This document shows, in pieces, positions 3,779 through 5,074 of a DNA stretch of 5,074 nt. The stretch covers positions 1-5,074 of the forward strand of contig CAMNAT010000188.1 in the NCBI GenBank assembly GCA_946531785.1, read 5' to 3'. Within the stretch, counting starts at the first letter, position 1. Each line of letters opens with the position of its first letter. The notes under the pieces are model-generated. The model saw only the letters and a program-made list of their open reading frames with translations. It made no database searches and was not told where the DNA came from. Position numbers and translations under genes: made by a program. The DNA comes from an uncultured Oscillospiraceae bacterium. GTDB lineage: Bacteria > Bacillota > Clostridia > UBA1381.

Positions 3779-5074
3779 ATGAAACCGTTGGTAGCAATAG
3801 TCGGGCGGCCGAATGTCGGCAAGTCCACATTATTCAATAAAATATCGGGGCAGAGGATCAGTATAGTTGAGGACACACCCGGCGTTACCCGCGACAGGAT
3901 ATTTGCCGAGGCAACATGGCTTGACAAAAGCTTTACCTTGATCGACACCGGCGGAATTGAGCCGAATTCCAAGGACGAGATCCTCTCGAAAATGCGTGAG
4001 CAGGCGCAGATAGCCATAGCCATGGCGGATGTAACGGTGCTTGTCGTAAATGTCAAGGACGGCGTTACCGCAAACGACTATGAGGTCGCGCAGATGCTCT
4101 TAAAAGCAAAGAAAAGGATCATCATTGCCGTTAACAAGGTAGATAACATAGGCGATCCGCCGTTTGAGTTCTATGAGTTCTATAATCTCGGACTGGGCGA
4201 GCCGATAGCGGTATCTGCCGCGAACGGTCTCGGCATAGGCGATCTTCTGGCGGCTGTTTGCGATATGTTCCCGACCGATGCCGACACCGCGCCGGAGGAG
4301 GACATCATCAAGGTGGCTGTAGTTGGAAGACCTAACGCGGGCAAATCGTCGCTCATAAACATGATAGTGGGCGAGGAGCGCGTTATCGTCTCGCCGATCG
4401 CTGGAACAACGCGCGACGCGATAGATACCCGCTATGAGCGTGACGGTGATAAGTTCCTCTTTATCGACACTGCAGGCATACGCCGCCGCAGTAAGATAAA
4501 CGAGGCAATAGAAAAATACAGCGTTATCCGCGCATATGCCGCGGTAGACCGCTGCGATGTCTGCGTGATCATGATCGACGGCTCGGAGGGAATCGCCGAG
4601 CAGGACACAAAGATCGCCGGATATGCCGACGAAAAGGGCAAGGCGTGTATATTTGTAATAAATAAGTGGGATATCGTCGATAAGGACGACAAGACCATGA
4701 ATCAGTTCAAATATAAGATACGCGAGACCTTCGCATTCATGCAGTATGCGTCGATGATGTTCATAAGCGCAAGGACGGGGCAGCGCGTTGAAAAGCTGTT
4801 TGAGGAGATCAAAAAGGTCAACGAGCAGCATAAGCGCCGCATAACGACGGGAATGCTCAATGATGTTATCAATGAGGCTGTTCAGAAGCAGCAGCCGCCG
4901 TCAGACAAGGGCAAGAGGCTGAGGATATTCTACGCTACTCAGGTCAGCGTTGCGCCGCCGACATTTGTGCTCTTCGTAAACGACAAGGAGCTGTTCCACT
5001 TCTCATATAAGCGGTTCATCGAGAACCAGATACGCGAGAATTTCGGCTTTGACGGAACACCGATAGTGATACTG
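3779..5074 (+). CDS. der: Ribosome biogenesis GTPase Der (EngA), 3' end cut by window edge
   Basis: The reading frame is open for exactly 432 codons to the window edge; Der is usually about 435-490 residues, so only a few C-terminal codons seem missing. It shows the diagnostic tandem GTPase domains. Domain 1 has P-loop GRPNVGKS (9-16), PGVTRD (34-39), DTGG (56-59), NKVD (119-122) and SA (146-147). Domain 2 has P-loop GRPNAGKS (183-190), AGTTRD (208-213), DTAG (230-233), NKWD (295-298) and SA (330-331). The C-terminal KH-like domain runs from about 350, including LRIFYATQVSVAPPTFVLFVN and the GTPI near the end. Der hydrolyses GTP and assists late maturation of the 50S subunit; it is essential in most bacteria. 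All nucleotide-binding motifs are intact. It has its own promoter and diverges from the surface-protein operon, so no functional link to it is implied. Confidence 0.98.
   Translation, partial: MKPLVAIVGRPNVGKSTLFNKISGQRISIVEDTPGVTRDRIFAEATWLDKSFTLIDTGGIEPNSKDEILSKMREQAQIAIAMADVTVLVVNVKDGVTANDYEVAQMLLKAKKRIIIAVNKVDNIGDPPFEFYEFYNLGLGEPIAVSAANGLGIGDLLAAVCDMFPTDADTAPEEDIIKVAVVGRPNAGKSSLINMIVGEERVIVSPIAGTTRDAIDTRYERDGDKFLFIDTAGIRRRSKINEAIEKYSVIRAYAAVDRCDVCVIMIDGSEGIAEQDTKIAGYADEKGKACIFVINKWDIVDKDDKTMNQFKYKIRETFAFMQYASMMFISARTGQRVEKLFEEIKKVNEQHKRRITTGMLNDVINEAVQKQQPPSDKGKRLRIFYATQVSVAPPTFVLFVNDKELFHFSYKRFIENQIRENFGFDGTPIVIL

Noticed and set aside
3619..4056. 145-aa ORF on the minus strand
   Set aside because: It is a shadow of the der start and runs across both promoters; its C-terminal hydrophobic part comes from AT-rich intergenic DNA.
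4100..4831. 243-aa ORF on the minus strand
   Set aside because: It lies wholly antisense to der, whose GTPase motifs are intact in the plus strand. The antisense protein has no recognisable motif and no ribosome binding site was seen.

Overview
The window looks like a chromosomal segment of a low-to-medium GC Firmicute, most likely a Ruminococcus-like gut clostridium (Oscillospiraceae). Supporting signs are strong AGGAGG-type ribosome binding sites, vegetative (sigma-A-type) promoters, a signal peptide of ruminococcal style (MNLKKFISGISALTIAASAF...), and surface beta-sandwich modules that resemble accessory domains of ruminococcal carbohydrate-active enzymes. This assignment is inferred from style; no rRNA or other taxonomic marker is present.

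There are three transcription units. (1) Minus strand, left edge: the N-terminal 126 codons of a GT4-type glycosyltransferase, with its own near-consensus promoter (409-438), cut by the window edge. (2) Minus strand, about 3606 down to 460: a complete two-gene operon with promoter 3613-3641, a leader of about 505 nt rich in inverted repeats, a 778-residue exported modular protein with no recognisable catalytic domain (765-3101), a 58-residue small protein that is absent from longer-ORF lists (565-741) and starts 23 nt after the large gene's stop codon, then a 3' UTR hairpin and a strong intrinsic terminator (460-508). (3) Plus strand, right edge: der (engA), the double GTPase of 50S ribosome assembly, with promoter 3695-3723 and start at 3779; only the last few C-terminal codons lie beyond the window.

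der and the glycosyltransferase are ordinary core or envelope genes. The middle operon is the part worth attention. The exported protein is built from consecutive predicted beta-sandwich or Ig-like modules and probably binds a polysaccharide or another surface ligand. The small protein has a perfect Shine-Dalgarno and an N-terminus (YENPKMNISMFDNGDII.TS) that looks like short, uncharacterised clostridial proteins. The leader carries at least seven inverted repeats, and two of their stems have G.U pairs that form only in the minus-strand RNA, so it may be a regulatory RNA. I could not match it to a known riboswitch, T-box, tmRNA, RNase P, SRP or 6S RNA by eye.

The operon and der diverge from an AT-rich intergenic stretch of about 50 bp between the two -35 boxes. 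No mobile element, CRISPR array, tRNA or rRNA was seen.
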